DNA of 64,000 nucleotides from positions 1-64,000 of the forward strand of contig SUXO01000007.1 in the NCBI GenBank assembly GCA_015060885.1, written 5' to 3'. A program made the translations under genes and the position numbers. The notes below the pieces were generated by a model. That model was not told the DNA's origin. It worked only from the letters and a program-made list of their open reading frames with translations, and did no database searches. Positions 25,240 to 35,372 of the stretch are shown one piece after another (position 1 is the first letter of the stretch; every line of letters begins with the position of its first letter). This DNA is from Bacteroidales bacterium (lineage in GTDB: Bacteria > Bacteroidota > Bacteroidia > Bacteroidales > Bacteroidaceae).

Positions 25240-28200
25240 TTAACTCATTTTTTTGCGCCACACCATAAACTTCTCATTAAGTTCGGCTGTGTATTCGTCT
25301 GCCATAGCCTTGCAGGCTTCGTCACCGCTGTTCAACTCCTCTATAAGCAACTTGGCCATTTCAATGGCATTATAGCTCTCCTGTGCATTTGCCTTGAACC
25401 TGTTTTTGCTGAAACTGCAATACCAGTCGATATACTCCATCTGCTCCTCAATGAGCCCGGCAAGTATGCGGCAACCCTTCTCATATTCGCCGAGAGCCAT
25501 ATACAGGCGGCCAATGTCGGCACCGCCTATTCTTGCTCCGTGTGGAACTATTGTGCTCGGCAATTCCTCTTCAATGCGGTCGAGCAGTTTCAAGGCCTTC
25601 TCGTTCTCGCCCTCGTTGTATAGCTGTGAGGCAAGTGACGAGATGAGGCGACGATGGGTGTATACCATACGGCTGATGGTTTCGTCGGAGTAGTAATCGG
25701 GGGTTCCCTTAAACCCGCCGAACTTGAAACGGTTCATCACGTTGTTGTAGAAAGTCTCGGTATCGGCTACAATGTTGTGTTTGGTGCTGTAACCAAGCTC
25801 TACCCAGTTGAAGGGGGTTATTCGGTAGGCAAGTCCCTCCTGTACAAAGAAGTCCTGCAAAGAGTTCAAATAGTTCTCTTCGCCCACAGTCATAGACATA
25901 TACATAGGTCGCACCCAGTTGGCTTGTGAAAGCATTTCGAGCAACATAAGGTCGCTGCGGAGCAATCGTTGGCGGTCCTTCAACGATATTGCCATATATT
26001 CGGGCATCTCATCGGTGTACTCTTCGGGGATAATCATTCCCGAACGTATGACAGCCTCTTTGTCAATCTTGATATATACAGTGTCGGTGGGTATGAAGTG
26101 GAACTTCTCGTTCTTTGAATGTACCCAGTGTTTCATAATGTTCTGTATCTCAAACGGGTTTTCGCCGTAGCGTTTTTTTGCCGCTTCGGGTTTCTCCTTG
26201 TAGAGTTTCTTTATTACATCCTTGTAGCGGGTGTCAATCTTCACCATTTCGTTGTTGTTGCCTGCATAATCTATGCGTTTCCAGCTTATGGGCAGCGAGG
26301 GTGAGTCGTATGCAGGGCGACGCATCTGGTCGATGTACCAGTCGGTTTGCAGGTACGACAGGTTGCACACGCGGGCATCGGTGCGCACTCCCTCCACCTC
26401 CTGGTTATACCACAAGGGGAAGGTGTCGTTGTCGCCACAGGTGAATATTATGGGGTTGCCCTCCTCTGGTATGGAGAAGAGATAGTTCTGCCCAAAATCG
26501 CGGCAGGCGTAACGGCCGCTGCGGTCGTGGTCGTCCCAGGTCTGCGATACCATCTGCAAAGGTACCAGCAGACAGGCTGCCGATATTGCAATGTTTGCAA
26601 TGGTTTTGTGCGACTTCAACCACTCGGTAATGGCTGCCACGCCCATACCAATCCAAATGGCAAAAGCGTAGAACGATGCAGCGTAGGCATAATCGCGTTC
26701 ACGGGGTTGCAAAAGTGTCTGGTTCAGGTAGAGCACAATGGCAAGTCCTGTCATAAAGAAGAGCCAGAATACAATGAAGAACTGCTGTTTGCCCTCTTTG
26801 CTATGGCGTGCCTGCCACACCATACCCATTATGCCCAAAATCAACGGCAGTGCGTAGAACACGTTACGCCCTTTGTTCTCTTTGAGCACGTTGGGGAGAG
26901 TCTCCTGGTTGCCCACCAATATATTGTCGATAAAGTTGAAACCGGTAATCCAGTTACCCTTCTCCATTTCGCCGTGGCTTTGCAAGTCGTTTTGGCGGCC
27001 TACAAAGTTCCACAGGAAGTATCTCCAATACATAAAGTTCAGCTGGTAGTTGATAAAGAACTTTATGTTGTCGAGCTGTGTGGGCATCTTTATGTTCTTT
27101 GTCTCGCCCCAGGGTGTCCTGTAACGAACATTGCGCCCCTTGATTTCGCCACCGCACCACTGCTCATACAGGTTCATGCCATAGAAGTTGGCGTGTTCGG
27201 GGTTGTACATACGCGGGAAGAACATATTTTGTGCGTACACAGGTTTCTCGTCGTAACCTATAATTTCGTATGAATCCTTTTCGTCGGGCGATGCTTTCTC
27301 TTTCGGAGCATATTTGGGTGCACCGCGCACCACCTTTGCCACCCAATATTCGCCCACGGCCTCGCGTTCAAGTTCGGAGCAGTAGGTGTTGCCGTAGAGC
27401 AGGGGGCGGTCGCCGTACTGCTCGCGGCCCAGGTAAGCACCGAGTGTGAATATATCCTCCGGCGAGTTCTGGTCCATAGGGGTGTTTGCGGCCGAGCGCA
27501 CAACAATTAGTGCGTACGATGAGTATCCAATCATTATCACCAGCATACAGAGCAACGATGTGTTGAGCCAGCGCAGGTTTACAATGTGGTTCTCTCCTTT
27601 GCGGAACATAACGACAAAGAAGATGGCCGCCAAAACCAGTAAGCCAATCAGAATGCTGAAAAATCCATAGCCGTAGAAGGGGATGCCAAGCAGGCCGACA
27701 GATGCCGTGAAAGCAATGGCAAGGCGTTTGCGGTTCTTGCAGCTCTCGCTTTCGCGCAATCCCCAAATGAGTGCGGCACACAGCAACACAATGTAAGTGA
27801 TGAGGCCTGTATTGAATGGCAGCCCGATGGTGTTCACGAAGAGCAGTTCAAACCAACCGCCCACCTTAACCACGCCGGGTACAATGCCATAAAGAACCAC
27901 AGCAACAAGTACTCCCGAAAGGGCTATTGCCAGCAGTGAGCCTTTCCAGTTGGCATTGGGGATACGTTTATAGTATGCTACAAGAACAATGGCGGGAATA
28001 CACAGGAGGTTGAGCAGGTGGACACCGATAGAGAGTCCCACAAGGTAGGCTATGAGTACCAGCCAGCGGTCGCTGTGAGGCTGGTCGGCCTGCTCTTCCC
28101 ATTTGAGAATGAGCCAGAATACAACGGCAGTGAATAGCGATGAATAGGCATAAACCTCGCCTTCCACGGCGCTGAACCAGTATGTGTCGCTCCAAGTGTA

Positions 28201-28587
28201 TGCAAGAGCTCCCACAAGGCCCGAACCTATGATTGTCGCAGTTTGCGAAGCGGATATGTTTGTGCTGTTGCCAACAATGAGCTTGCGTGTGAGGTGTGTG
28301 ATGCTCCAAAAGAGGAACAGAATGCCTCCGGCACTCAATAATGCGCTCATATAGTTGACCATAAGTGCCACGTTCTGTGGCTCGGCAAAGAGCGAGAAGA
28401 AGTTTGCTGTGAGCATAAAGAAGGGGGCACCGGGCGGGTGGCCTACTTCGAGTTTGTTGCCCGAAAGGATAAATTCGGGGCAGTCCCAGAAACTTGCGGA
28501 AGGCTCAACGGTGAGGCAGTATGTGATTGCTGCAACAAGGAATGTGAGCCAACCGAATAGGTTGTTTATTCTCTTGAATCTGTTCAT
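25240..28587 (-). CDS. DUF2723 membrane protein, probable protein O-glycosyltransferase
   Basis: A 1115-residue protein with a hydrophobic N-terminal half of about ten membrane helices. It starts with LFGWLTFLVAAITYCLTVEPSASFWDCPEFI, of which the WDCPEF segment with its acidic pair is the DUF2723 hallmark and corresponds to the metal/catalytic Asp-Glu motif of GT-C mannosyltransferases. The second half is largely soluble and ends in TPR-like helices (NEGENEKALKLLDRIEEELP). GT-C enzymes use lipid-linked sugars on the periplasmic side, so this is a candidate for general O-glycosylation of exported proteins. A perfect promoter precedes it, and the deacetylase gene follows in the same operon. Confidence 0.85.
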   Translation of the reverse strand: MNRFKRINNLFGWLTFLVAAITYCLTVEPSASFWDCPEFILSGNKLEVGHPPGAPFFMLTANFFSLFAEPQNVALMVNYMSALLSAGGILFLFWSITHLTRKLIVGNSTNISASQTATIIGSGLVGALAYTWSDTYWFSAVEGEVYAYSSLFTAVVFWLILKWEEQADQPHSDRWLVLIAYLVGLSIGVHLLNLLCIPAIVLVAYYKRIPNANWKGSLLAIALSGVLVAVVLYGIVPGVVKVGGWFELLFVNTIGLPFNTGLITYIVLLCAALIWGLRESESCKNRKRLAIAFTASVGLLGIPFYGYGFFSILIGLLVLAAIFFVVMFRKGENHIVNLRWLNTSLLCMLVIMIGYSSYALIVVRSAANTPMDQNSPEDIFTLGAYLGREQYGDRPLLYGNTYCSELEREAVGEYWVAKVVRGAPKYAPKEKASPDEKDSYEIIGYDEKPVYAQNMFFPRMYNPEHANFYGMNLYEQWCGGEIKGRNVRYRTPWGETKNIKMPTQLDNIKFFINYQLNFMYWRYFLWNFVGRQNDLQSHGEMEKGNWITGFNFIDNILVGNQETLPNVLKENKGRNVFYALPLILGIMGMVWQARHSKEGKQQFFIVFWLFFMTGLAIVLYLNQTLLQPRERDYAYAASFYAFAIWIGMGVAAITEWLKSHKTIANIAISAACLLVPLQMVSQTWDDHDRSGRYACRDFGQNYLFSIPEEGNPIIFTCGDNDTFPLWYNQEVEGVRTDARVCNLSYLQTDWYIDQMRRPAYDSPSLPISWKRIDYAGNNNEMVKIDTRYKDVIKKLYKEKPEAAKKRYGENPFEIQNIMKHWVHSKNEKFHFIPTDTVYIKIDKEAVIRSGMIIPEEYTDEMPEYMAISLKDRQRLLRSDLMLLEMLSQANWVRPMYMSMTVGEENYLNSLQDFFVQEGLAYRITPFNWVELGYSTKHNIVADTETFYNNVMNRFKFGGFKGTPDYYSDETISRMVYTHRRLISSLASQLYNEGENEKALKLLDRIEEELPSTIVPHGARIGGADIGRLYMALGEYEKGCRILAGLIEEQMEYIDWYCSFSKNRFKANAQESYNAIEMAKLLIEELNSGDEACKAMADEYTAELNEKFMVWRKKMS

Positions 28588-28640
28588 TGTCTTGTACTCT
28601 GTAATTGTTCTTGTCGTGGGCGTAATCCCCTAAAATGGTG

Positions 28641-28671
28641 CAAAGTTACCTAAATGGCGGCAGAAGTACAA
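28641..28671 (-). promoter_or_regulatory. Promoter of the DUF2723-deacetylase operon
   Basis: On the minus strand TTG (28671-28669), a 20-base spacer and TAACTTTG (28648-28641), an exact match. Confidence 0.7.
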
Positions 28672-28702
28672 AATATTGACTGTGAAAATAATGCAAACAG
28701 TG

Positions 28703-30949
28703 TTAAAGCGGGTCTACGTCGTAGAACATTACAATTGAGCGGTACCGGTTGTTCTGTGTGAATGCCTGCTGTATGTCCAGCAGCGTTTCGTTCACTTTGT
28801 ACTGCGACAGGTTGTTTTCTATTTTAAGCACCATCTTGCGTATATACATCTCCTTTACTCGCGCAACAGGCGGCAGGTCGGGGCCCAGGATGCGCTCCTC
28901 GAATATGTCGCGCAGGTGGCGGCCCAGCATCTCCGAGAATTCATCGAGAACCTTTACATCACGGTGTTTAATATAAATATAGACAAGGCGATAGAATGGC
29001 GGGTAGTGGAACATCATGCGCTCCTGCAATTGTGAGTTGTAGAATTGCATATAGTCGTTCTTCACTATTTGCGGAATGACGGGTGCGTCGGGTATCTTTG
29101 TTTGCAGGAACACCTTGCCCTCGCCGTCCTTGCGGCCGGCACGCCCTGCAACCTGGGCCATAAGCTGGAACGCCCGTTCGGTTGAACGGAAATCAGGGTA
29201 GTTTAGCAGTGTGTCGGCATTTATTATTCCCACCACAGCCACTTTGTCAAAATCAAGCCCCTTTGAAACCATCTGGGTGCCGATAAGGATATCGGTGCCT
29301 CCCTCCTGGAATGTGGAAATGATTTTCTCGTATGCAGCGCGTGTGCGTGTGGTGTCGAGGTCCATACGGGCGATGCGCGCATCGGGGAAGAGGTTTTGCA
29401 GGTCATCCTCAATCTTTTCGGTTCCGTATCCCAAGTGTATGAAGTTGTTCTCTTCGCAGTTGGGGCAATACTTCGGTGCGGGTATGGTGTAGCCGCAGTA
29501 GTGGCAGGTGAGTCTGCCGGCGTTCTTGTGCAGTGTGAGGCTCACATCGCAGTGCTTGCACTTCGGCACCCAGCCGCAGGTCTTGCATTCGAGCAGGGGG
29601 GAGTACCCTCGCCTGTTCTGGAACAGAATTATCTGTTTGCCCTCTTGAAGAGCTTTGCTCATTGCGTCGGCAAGCGGGTCGCTGAATGGTCCGGTCATAC
29701 GTTTGCGGCGGCTCATATCGGCTATGTCAACAACCTCAATGTCTGGCAGCTTCACTTCGCGGTGGCGTGTGGTGAGGCTTACAAGCCCATATTTGCCGGT
29801 AGTAGCGTTGTAGTAACTCTCAATCGAGGGGGTTGCGGTTCCAAGCAAGGTCTTTGCTCCGAAAAACGAAGCAAGCACTATTGCTGCATTGCGGGCGTTG
29901 TAGCGTGGCGCGGGCTCCTGCTGTTTGTAGCTGTTTTCGTGCTCCTCGTCGACAATTACAAGCCCCAGTCTCTTGAACGGCAGGAAGAGTGATGAACGCA
30001 CCCCCAGGATTATGCTGTAAGGCTCGTCGCTCATCTGCTTTTTCCATATTTCCACCCTCTCGGCATCGGAGAACTTGGAGTGGTATAGCCCTATCTTGTT
30101 GCCGAACACGCGGCGCAGACGTTCTATGATCTGTTGCGTAAGGGCAATTTCGGGCAAAAGGTACAGCACCTGCTCACCGCGTTCCACGGCCTGCGATATA
30201 AGGTGCGTATATATCTCTGTCTTTCCGGCCGAAGTTACTCCGTGAAGCAAGGTCACGTTCTTGTGGGCAAAACTGTCTGTTATCTCCCGCAAGGCCTTCT
30301 CCTGTGCCTTGTTCAGTGTGTTCAGTGGTGCTGTGGCGCAATCATCGGTGGTGAGTCGACCAATCTCCACTTCGTAGCTTTCAAGGAATCCCTTGTCGAC
30401 AAGTTCTTTGTATATGGGTGGTTGCACTTGTGCCTTCTCCAAAAGTTTGTGCTTTGAAACCTCTATGGGTTCTCCCGTGAGAATTTGCGACATTTCGAGA
30501 TATGTGGCAAGCAGCCTCTTCTGTCGTGGTGCACGGTTGAGTACGTTCTGTATTATGCTTATGGCTTTTTCGTTGCGATAGTGTGGGGTGAGTCGTGTGC
30601 GCTGCTCGGTACGTGGCTTGAACTCTCCTTTGAGCCCTTGCGGCACGGCGGCTTTGTATATATCGCCCAATGAACTCAAATAGTAACGCGACACCCACTC
30701 CCACAACTTCATCTGTGTGGGAAGCATTATAGGTGTTTCGTCGAGCAGTTCCTCAATGGGGCGTACCTTGCAGTCATCGGGTTTATTGTCGTGAACGGCT
30801 GCAACCATCGCTGTGTAATGCTTCTTTGGGCCGAGAGGCACGCTGACGCGACACCCGGCCTGCACTCTCTCCCTTAACTCTTGCGGTATGCTGTATGTGT
30901 ATGTTGTGGGGAGCGGTAATGGTAATATTACATCGGCGAACTTTGCCAT
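28703..30949 (-). CDS. priA: Primosomal replication-restart helicase PriA
   Basis: A 748-residue DNA helicase that reloads the replisome at stalled forks. The N-terminal DNA-binding domain (about 1-110) is followed by the DEAD-like helicase core with Walker A GVTSAGKTEIY and Walker B IVDEEHENSYKQ. The zinc-binding insert has eight cysteines (CKTCGWVPKCKHCD and CHYCGYTIPAPKYCPNC). Helicase motifs V-VI are in DILIGTQMVSKGLDF and QVAGRAGRKDGEG. All catalytic elements are intact. The gene is probably transcribed alone from the promoter at 30963-30992. Confidence 0.95.
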   Translation of the reverse strand: MAKFADVILPLPLPTTYTYSIPQELRERVQAGCRVSVPLGPKKHYTAMVAAVHDNKPDDCKVRPIEELLDETPIMLPTQMKLWEWVSRYYLSSLGDIYKAAVPQGLKGEFKPRTEQRTRLTPHYRNEKAISIIQNVLNRAPRQKRLLATYLEMSQILTGEPIEVSKHKLLEKAQVQPPIYKELVDKGFLESYEVEIGRLTTDDCATAPLNTLNKAQEKALREITDSFAHKNVTLLHGVTSAGKTEIYTHLISQAVERGEQVLYLLPEIALTQQIIERLRRVFGNKIGLYHSKFSDAERVEIWKKQMSDEPYSIILGVRSSLFLPFKRLGLVIVDEEHENSYKQQEPAPRYNARNAAIVLASFFGAKTLLGTATPSIESYYNATTGKYGLVSLTTRHREVKLPDIEVVDIADMSRRKRMTGPFSDPLADAMSKALQEGKQIILFQNRRGYSPLLECKTCGWVPKCKHCDVSLTLHKNAGRLTCHYCGYTIPAPKYCPNCEENNFIHLGYGTEKIEDDLQNLFPDARIARMDLDTTRTRAAYEKIISTFQEGGTDILIGTQMVSKGLDFDKVAVVGIINADTLLNYPDFRSTERAFQLMAQVAGRAGRKDGEGKVFLQTKIPDAPVIPQIVKNDYMQFYNSQLQERMMFHYPPFYRLVYIYIKHRDVKVLDEFSEMLGRHLRDIFEERILGPDLPPVARVKEMYIRKMVLKIENNLSQYKVNETLLDIQQAFTQNNRYRSIVMFYDVDPL

Positions 30950-30962
30950 ATCGTTTCTTGTG

Positions 30963-30992
30963 CGAAGTTATGAAAAAGAGCGGAAAGTGCAA
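30963..30992 (-). promoter_or_regulatory. Promoter of priA
   Basis: On the minus strand TTG (30992-30990), a 19-base spacer and TAACTTCG (30970-30963), one mismatch in the -7 box. It begins 13 bases from the start codon. Confidence 0.55.
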
Positions 30993-31020
30993 ATATATGG
31001 TATAGTGTATGTGCAAAAAA

Positions 31021-31043
31021 GGAGCGGCGTAAAAAGCCGCTCC
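31021..31043 (-). terminator. Terminator of the outer-membrane barrel gene
   Basis: Stem GGAGCGGC / GCCGCTCC (31021-31028 with 31036-31043), followed on the minus strand by six T. It lies 24 bases after the stop of the gene at 31068. Confidence 0.85.
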
Positions 31044-31067
31044 CGATATGTGTGGTAAGAACCTTTT

Positions 31068-31715
31068 TTAGAAGATGTAGGCTGCCGAAACTTGCCAGGT
31101 GTTGATCTTTGACTCTTTAACGTGGTCCCAAGCTGCACCTGTGGGGTCGGACTTCCACTCACCTGTGTTGCCGAGTGCAATGTTGTAGTTTATGTGCAAT
31201 TGAATGTGGTTGAGAAGGGTTGCGCCGGCACCGAGGTTGAGGCTCAGGTAGCTCTTCTTGTAATCCCATTCGTAAATGCTGTTCTTGATGGTGTTGCTTG
31301 CTGCATCCCAAACCTGTTCTGTACCCGATATGTCGTTGTTGCCGATTACCCAACCGAACTGGGGGCCGACAGCAATGAATGGTTCAACAATTTTGTTCAG
31401 GATGGGGAGCGCGAAGTCATAACGAAGGTAGATGGGCACTTCGAGGCTGCGGCGTGTGATGCTGTTGCCAAAGAATTCACTCTCGCTCTGCGAGTAGAGG
31501 AGGTTACCTTCGAGGCCGATGTTAAGCACGGGAATGACAACTTTTGCCATAGGTCCCACAAAGAAACCGTTCTTGCTGTCGCTCTTTACATCACCGAGCG
31601 ACTTGGGTTTTCCGGTGAGGTTCATACCGGCTTTGATACCCCAGTTGAACTGTGAGTATGCGGGTGCTGCAACCAGCAGAGATAGTGTCAACACTATTCC
31701 AAAAATCTTTTTCAT
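31068..31715 (-). CDS. Outer-membrane beta-barrel protein (PorT/OMP_b-brl-like)
   Basis: A 215-residue exported protein. Signal peptide about 1-21 (LLVAAPAYS/QF), then alternating strands such as FNWGIKAGMNLTG, VPIYLRYDFALP, AVGPQFGWVIGN and LSLNLGAGATLL. The C-terminus ends in an aromatic residue (VSAAYIF), as expected for BAM-inserted barrels. About eight strands are likely. PorT-like barrels are common in Bacteroidales and some belong to type IX secretion, and this one sits directly downstream of porN. The family name PorT itself is not proved. It has its own terminator, with another hairpin separating it from porN. Confidence 0.75.
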   Translation of the reverse strand: MKKIFGIVLTLSLLVAAPAYSQFNWGIKAGMNLTGKPKSLGDVKSDSKNGFFVGPMAKVVIPVLNIGLEGNLLYSQSESEFFGNSITRRSLEVPIYLRYDFALPILNKIVEPFIAVGPQFGWVIGNNDISGTEQVWDAASNTIKNSIYEWDYKKSYLSLNLGAGATLLNHIQLHINYNIALGNTGEWKSDPTGAAWDHVKESKINTWQVSAAYIF

Positions 31716-31821
31716 AAGTTATCTGTTTTAATAGTTTGTATACTGTTTATCGTTATTTTGGCACAAAATAAGTGTAAAATTAGTTAAGATGCAAATTTTA
31801 TATCATTTCTTTATAAAACAC

Positions 31822-31851
31822 AAGGGATACAGGTGTTGTTCTGTATCCCTT
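31822..31851 (-). terminator. Terminator of the porPKLMN operon
   Basis: Stem AAGGGATACAG / CTGTATCCCTT (31822-31832 with 31841-31851), 37 bases after the porN stop. On the minus strand it is followed by GTGTTTT. Confidence 0.65.
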
Positions 31852-31887
31852 TGAGTATAGTGAGGTTCTATATGTATATGTACCGGA

Positions 31888-32952
31888 TTATCGTCTTGTG
31901 CGGCGCACCGACAGGCGTGCTGTGCCGGCACTTCTCTTCGGGCTGCTCTTCTTTGCTTTCTCCTTCTTTGTATCTTCTTTCTTGTTGCCGCCGAAGAGGG
32001 TAAAACGTTTTTTCTCCTCTTTTACAGGTGCAGCAATAGAGTCGTTTGCGGCGATGGTGGAGTCGGCTGCTACAACAGGCTTTGGTGTTTCCCACAGGTT
32101 CGAACGGAATGTGGTGAGCTGCTTTTCAATATTCTCCTGCTCCTTCTTTATAGCAGTGGTGTCCTTGCAGTATTGGTTAAGTGCAAGGTTGCGCAGGTTC
32201 ACGGTCTTGTAAATCTCGCCATCGTAGCAGTTCTTGGTAAAATAGTCGTCGATGGTCATTGTCGATACATTGTTGTAACTGCTGGTCACAATGGGCTGCT
32301 GTGCAAGAATTTGTGCAATCTCGTCATAGTTGAGCCAGAACATAGGATATTTTGTTACCTCGGTAGTGAACTCCTCGGCGCGGTGCAACACCGGGCAGAT
32401 TGCAGTCACACGCTGGTTGTAGGTGGCTGTTCTCTGGTCGTAGTAGTAGCTCTCCTTTATGTAGTAGCTCAGGACCTCGCTGCTGGGTATGTCGCTTTTG
32501 CCCACAACATACTCTCCATCTTTCTCTTCATAATATATACGGTAGTTGTCGAGGAGGTCCTTTGGGGCTATCTTGTTCTCCTCGGTGAACGACTCATAAC
32601 CGTCGAGGTTGTAAGTATAGGCATTCACACTGCCTTCGAGTATCAGTCGGAATATGTATGTGAAAAGGTTCACACTCTGTCCCATAGGTTCCACGGGGTA
32701 ATAGAGTGAGGCGTTTTTCTCCTTTTTAAGGTCGAGCGAGCGGTAAATGTCGCGTTTCCACACCACCTCTTGGGGAACAACAAGTGTGGGGAACTGGTTC
32801 TTTGCCCTCTCCGACATATTCACTATTGCCGCAGTGGCTCTCTTTTGCTCCTTCTTTGCCTTTTCTCTTTCACGTGCAGGCGGTTGGGCTACGGCATATT
32901 GTCCTAAAAGAGATATTGCTATAACAACAATAAGTTTGCTAATGTATTTCAT
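31888..32952 (-). CDS. porN: Type IX secretion ring protein PorN (GldN)
   Basis: A 354-residue periplasmic component of the T9SS ring, which binds PorK lipoprotein. Signal peptide about 1-22 (GQYAVA/QPP). The GldN domain follows, with VVWKRDIYRSLDLKKEKNASLYYPV and MFWLNYDEIAQILAQQP. The last 40 residues are Lys/Arg-rich low complexity (KKEDTKKEKAKKSSPKRS), an unusual basic tail likely to be flexible. It is the last gene of the por operon, after porM. Confidence 0.92.
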   Translation of the reverse strand: MKYISKLIVVIAISLLGQYAVAQPPAREREKAKKEQKRATAAIVNMSERAKNQFPTLVVPQEVVWKRDIYRSLDLKKEKNASLYYPVEPMGQSVNLFTYIFRLILEGSVNAYTYNLDGYESFTEENKIAPKDLLDNYRIYYEEKDGEYVVGKSDIPSSEVLSYYIKESYYYDQRTATYNQRVTAICPVLHRAEEFTTEVTKYPMFWLNYDEIAQILAQQPIVTSSYNNVSTMTIDDYFTKNCYDGEIYKTVNLRNLALNQYCKDTTAIKKEQENIEKQLTTFRSNLWETPKPVVAADSTIAANDSIAAPVKEEKKRFTLFGGNKKEDTKKEKAKKSSPKRSAGTARLSVRRTRR

Positions 32953-32999
32953 AACTCTTGTTTTTTATCCTTTGTTTGTGACAGTTTTCACTGTTTATA

Positions 33000-34577
33000 T
33001 TAGTTTATAATTACTTCGAGCGATGTGGGCAACAGACGTTCGATGTTGTCGGGGCCAATGGCTCTCACGTGTGATATGTAGAAACGTTTGCCGCGGCTCA
33101 AATTGCGGAACATATCCTTCTGTCGGGCTGTAAAGTTGGCCCCTTGTGAGAGCAGGGGTATTGCGTTGCCCATATTGTCGTAAAAGACAGTTTCGAACGA
33201 GAGCACCTTGAAGCCGATGTTCAGCAATCCGTCGTCAATGGCTGCAACAATGCCGTCGGTCGACATAAGCGACTGCTTGCTGAACGGTGCGCCGCCTCTG
33301 TAACGTTGTGTGTTGCCGTCTTTGTCCTTGAACTCGATGAATGGTGTGGGGTCGGGCAACTGGCGTACACGGAAGATGTACTGTCCCATACTTTGGCTGC
33401 GCCCCTCTTCGTTGCGTGCGGTAACACCTATGGCAATATCCTCGCCCACCTGTGTGGGTATCACAATGTATCCGCCGGCACCATCGCTTTTGAGTGTGCC
33501 TTGTCCGCTTGCAATGCTTGCTGATATGCGGTTGTTGGGAACTCCCGGAACTGATATGCTCACAGGGTTCTCAAAGCCTGCGTACAGCACGTTCATCAGC
33601 GATGCACTCACGGTTGCCGTGGGCTCTACAACGGTGTATTTCTGCGAGAAGTCATATCGTGTCTGTGCGCCTGCACCATCGCTCACGAGCATATATCCGT
33701 TGAGGGTATAGTCGCCGGTAGTGTTGCAAAGGCGGCTGTATTCGCCGTTTGTTGTTTCAAGCAGCTTGTCATCGATGTATATTTCGGGGCGTTGGGTAGA
33801 GTCGACGGCTGCAAGGATAATCTGGGCCGAAAACTCGCTGCCGCGTACTACGTTGCGCGATGTGGGAATAACCAACGAACGTATCTGGTTCACGCGCACG
33901 TCGCCCACGTCAATATTGCGTGCAAGGGTGTGCAGTACTTCGCCTTCGGCATATCGAACGTCGTTCTGCAATTTTGTGAGCATTGTGATAGCCGCAATAG
34001 CCGGCATACTCTCAAAGTTATACTCTTGCCAGTTTTTCAGCAATGAAATATCGCGTTTGGGTATTTCGGTGCTGAAACTGCTTTTTATGATTTCTCTCTG
34101 TGTAGAGTCGCTTACCATTGTAAGTATCTCCTCGCGGTACTTGGTTATGGCATCAAACAGCTGCTGTCCCTGCCCGGTACCGGGTGCAAGCATTACATAT
34201 GTCGATGCTTCAAGGTCTTCGCGGTTCACAAGGTTGTTGTAGTCGCCATTTTTTCCGTCGGCCTTCTTTGCTATGCGCACTTTAAGCTGGTCGGCGAGTG
34301 CATACAACGAGTCGGAGATGCTTTTGACGTGTGTTGCACGGTTGTACCACTCACGAACCTTTTCGGGGTTCTGCGCCATAAAGGATTCAAAGTCTTTGTA
34401 GAGAGCCTCGTTCTGCTTGCCGGCATTCTCGGAGCTCTTTGAAAGGCTTCTGTCCACAAGGGTGAATCCGTTGAGCACGTCCGAAGATACGTTGAGTGCA
34501 AGCATCGCCATCAGAAGAACGTACATAAGGTTAATCATCTTCTGGCGCGGAGAGACTCTTTGTTTCTTAATCTTCAT
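33000..34577 (-). CDS. porM: Type IX secretion motor/shaft protein PorM (GldM)
   Basis: A 525-residue inner-membrane protein with one N-terminal membrane helix (about 13-33, MINLMYVLLMAMLALNVSS) and a long periplasmic part made of a helical bundle and several Ig-like domains. With PorL it forms the proton-driven rotary motor that powers T9SS. Family features include ALNVSSDVLNGFTLVDRSL near the helix, VVRGSEFSAQIILAAVD in the middle and VSIPGVPNNRISASI in the later Ig-like part. Its length matches PorM. It is co-transcribed with porL (12-base gap). Confidence 0.93.
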   Translation of the reverse strand: MKIKKQRVSPRQKMINLMYVLLMAMLALNVSSDVLNGFTLVDRSLSKSSENAGKQNEALYKDFESFMAQNPEKVREWYNRATHVKSISDSLYALADQLKVRIAKKADGKNGDYNNLVNREDLEASTYVMLAPGTGQGQQLFDAITKYREEILTMVSDSTQREIIKSSFSTEIPKRDISLLKNWQEYNFESMPAIAAITMLTKLQNDVRYAEGEVLHTLARNIDVGDVRVNQIRSLVIPTSRNVVRGSEFSAQIILAAVDSTQRPEIYIDDKLLETTNGEYSRLCNTTGDYTLNGYMLVSDGAGAQTRYDFSQKYTVVEPTATVSASLMNVLYAGFENPVSISVPGVPNNRISASIASGQGTLKSDGAGGYIVIPTQVGEDIAIGVTARNEEGRSQSMGQYIFRVRQLPDPTPFIEFKDKDGNTQRYRGGAPFSKQSLMSTDGIVAAIDDGLLNIGFKVLSFETVFYDNMGNAIPLLSQGANFTARQKDMFRNLSRGKRFYISHVRAIGPDNIERLLPTSLEVIIN

Positions 34578-34589
34578 CGTTGCTCGTTG

Positions 34590-35333
34590 TTATAGTTTGG
34601 GTTGGTTCATATTTGTGGTCATCGCCTGAATCATACGGGCATACATGGCGTTGAGCTCCTCAATCTGCTGTGCCATCTTTCTTGTCTGTTCGTTAACCTG
34701 GTCAATGGCATTGGCCTGGTTGCCTGCGCTACGCAACTGCGCTTCGTAAAGAGCATTTATGCCTGTGAGGTTGCGGGCGAGTGTTTCCATCTCTTCCATA
34801 TTCTGGCCCAGGGTGTTTGCCTGTTCTGCAATGTTCTTGATGGCTTCGTTTAGTGTACGCACCTTCTCAATGTACTCTTCGGTAACCTCGTCCATTTGTG
34901 GTATGAGGTCGGGGTTGCCGGTTATTGCAGCCGCAGGTGCCTGTGTGCCACCGATAACGGTTGTGCCTTGTGCGGCAACCGCATCGCCGCCGCCAATGTT
35001 ACCGTTAATTACAATTGTACCGCCATTCAAGGGTGAGCCTGCTATGTTCAAAGGTGTGCCGTTGGCTGCTGCCTCTTCCGCAGCTTCCTCCCTTTGCTCG
35101 TCTATTGCCACGTCATAGGGGCGTTCAAATGCCGAAAAGAAGAACACTATAACCTCGGTTCCCATACCCACAAAAAGCATAAGGTTGGCACCGGCAATGT
35201 GTGTGAGTTTGAAAAGGGTACCCAGAATTACGATTGCTGCACCCCAGCTGTACAAGTAGTTGAGGACTGTTTTTCCTCTTGCCGAATCCATAAATGCCTG
35301 AATTCGTCTTATTGCGTTTTTATATTTGCCCAT
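34590..35333 (-). CDS. porL: Type IX secretion motor protein PorL (GldL)
   Basis: A 247-residue protein with two adjacent membrane helices (about 17-36 and 46-69, with ANLMLFVGMGTEVIVFFFSAF). The Glu in the second helix is the conserved charged residue implicated in proton conduction. The C-terminal cytoplasmic part is largely coiled coil (about 150-240, IAEQANTLGQNMEEMETLARNL). A low-complexity Ala/Gly/Asn-rich linker (about 90-140, with GGTIVINGNIGGGDAV) separates the two and looks longer than needed. It lies between porK and porM. Confidence 0.93.
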   Translation of the reverse strand: MGKYKNAIRRIQAFMDSARGKTVLNYLYSWGAAIVILGTLFKLTHIAGANLMLFVGMGTEVIVFFFSAFERPYDVAIDEQREEAAEEAAANGTPLNIAGSPLNGGTIVINGNIGGGDAVAAQGTTVIGGTQAPAAAITGNPDLIPQMDEVTEEYIEKVRTLNEAIKNIAEQANTLGQNMEEMETLARNLTGINALYEAQLRSAGNQANAIDQVNEQTRKMAQQIEELNAMYARMIQAMTTNMNQPKL

Positions 35334-35372
35334 AGCTTATTATTGTTCTGTGATAATCGTTTGACTTGCTTG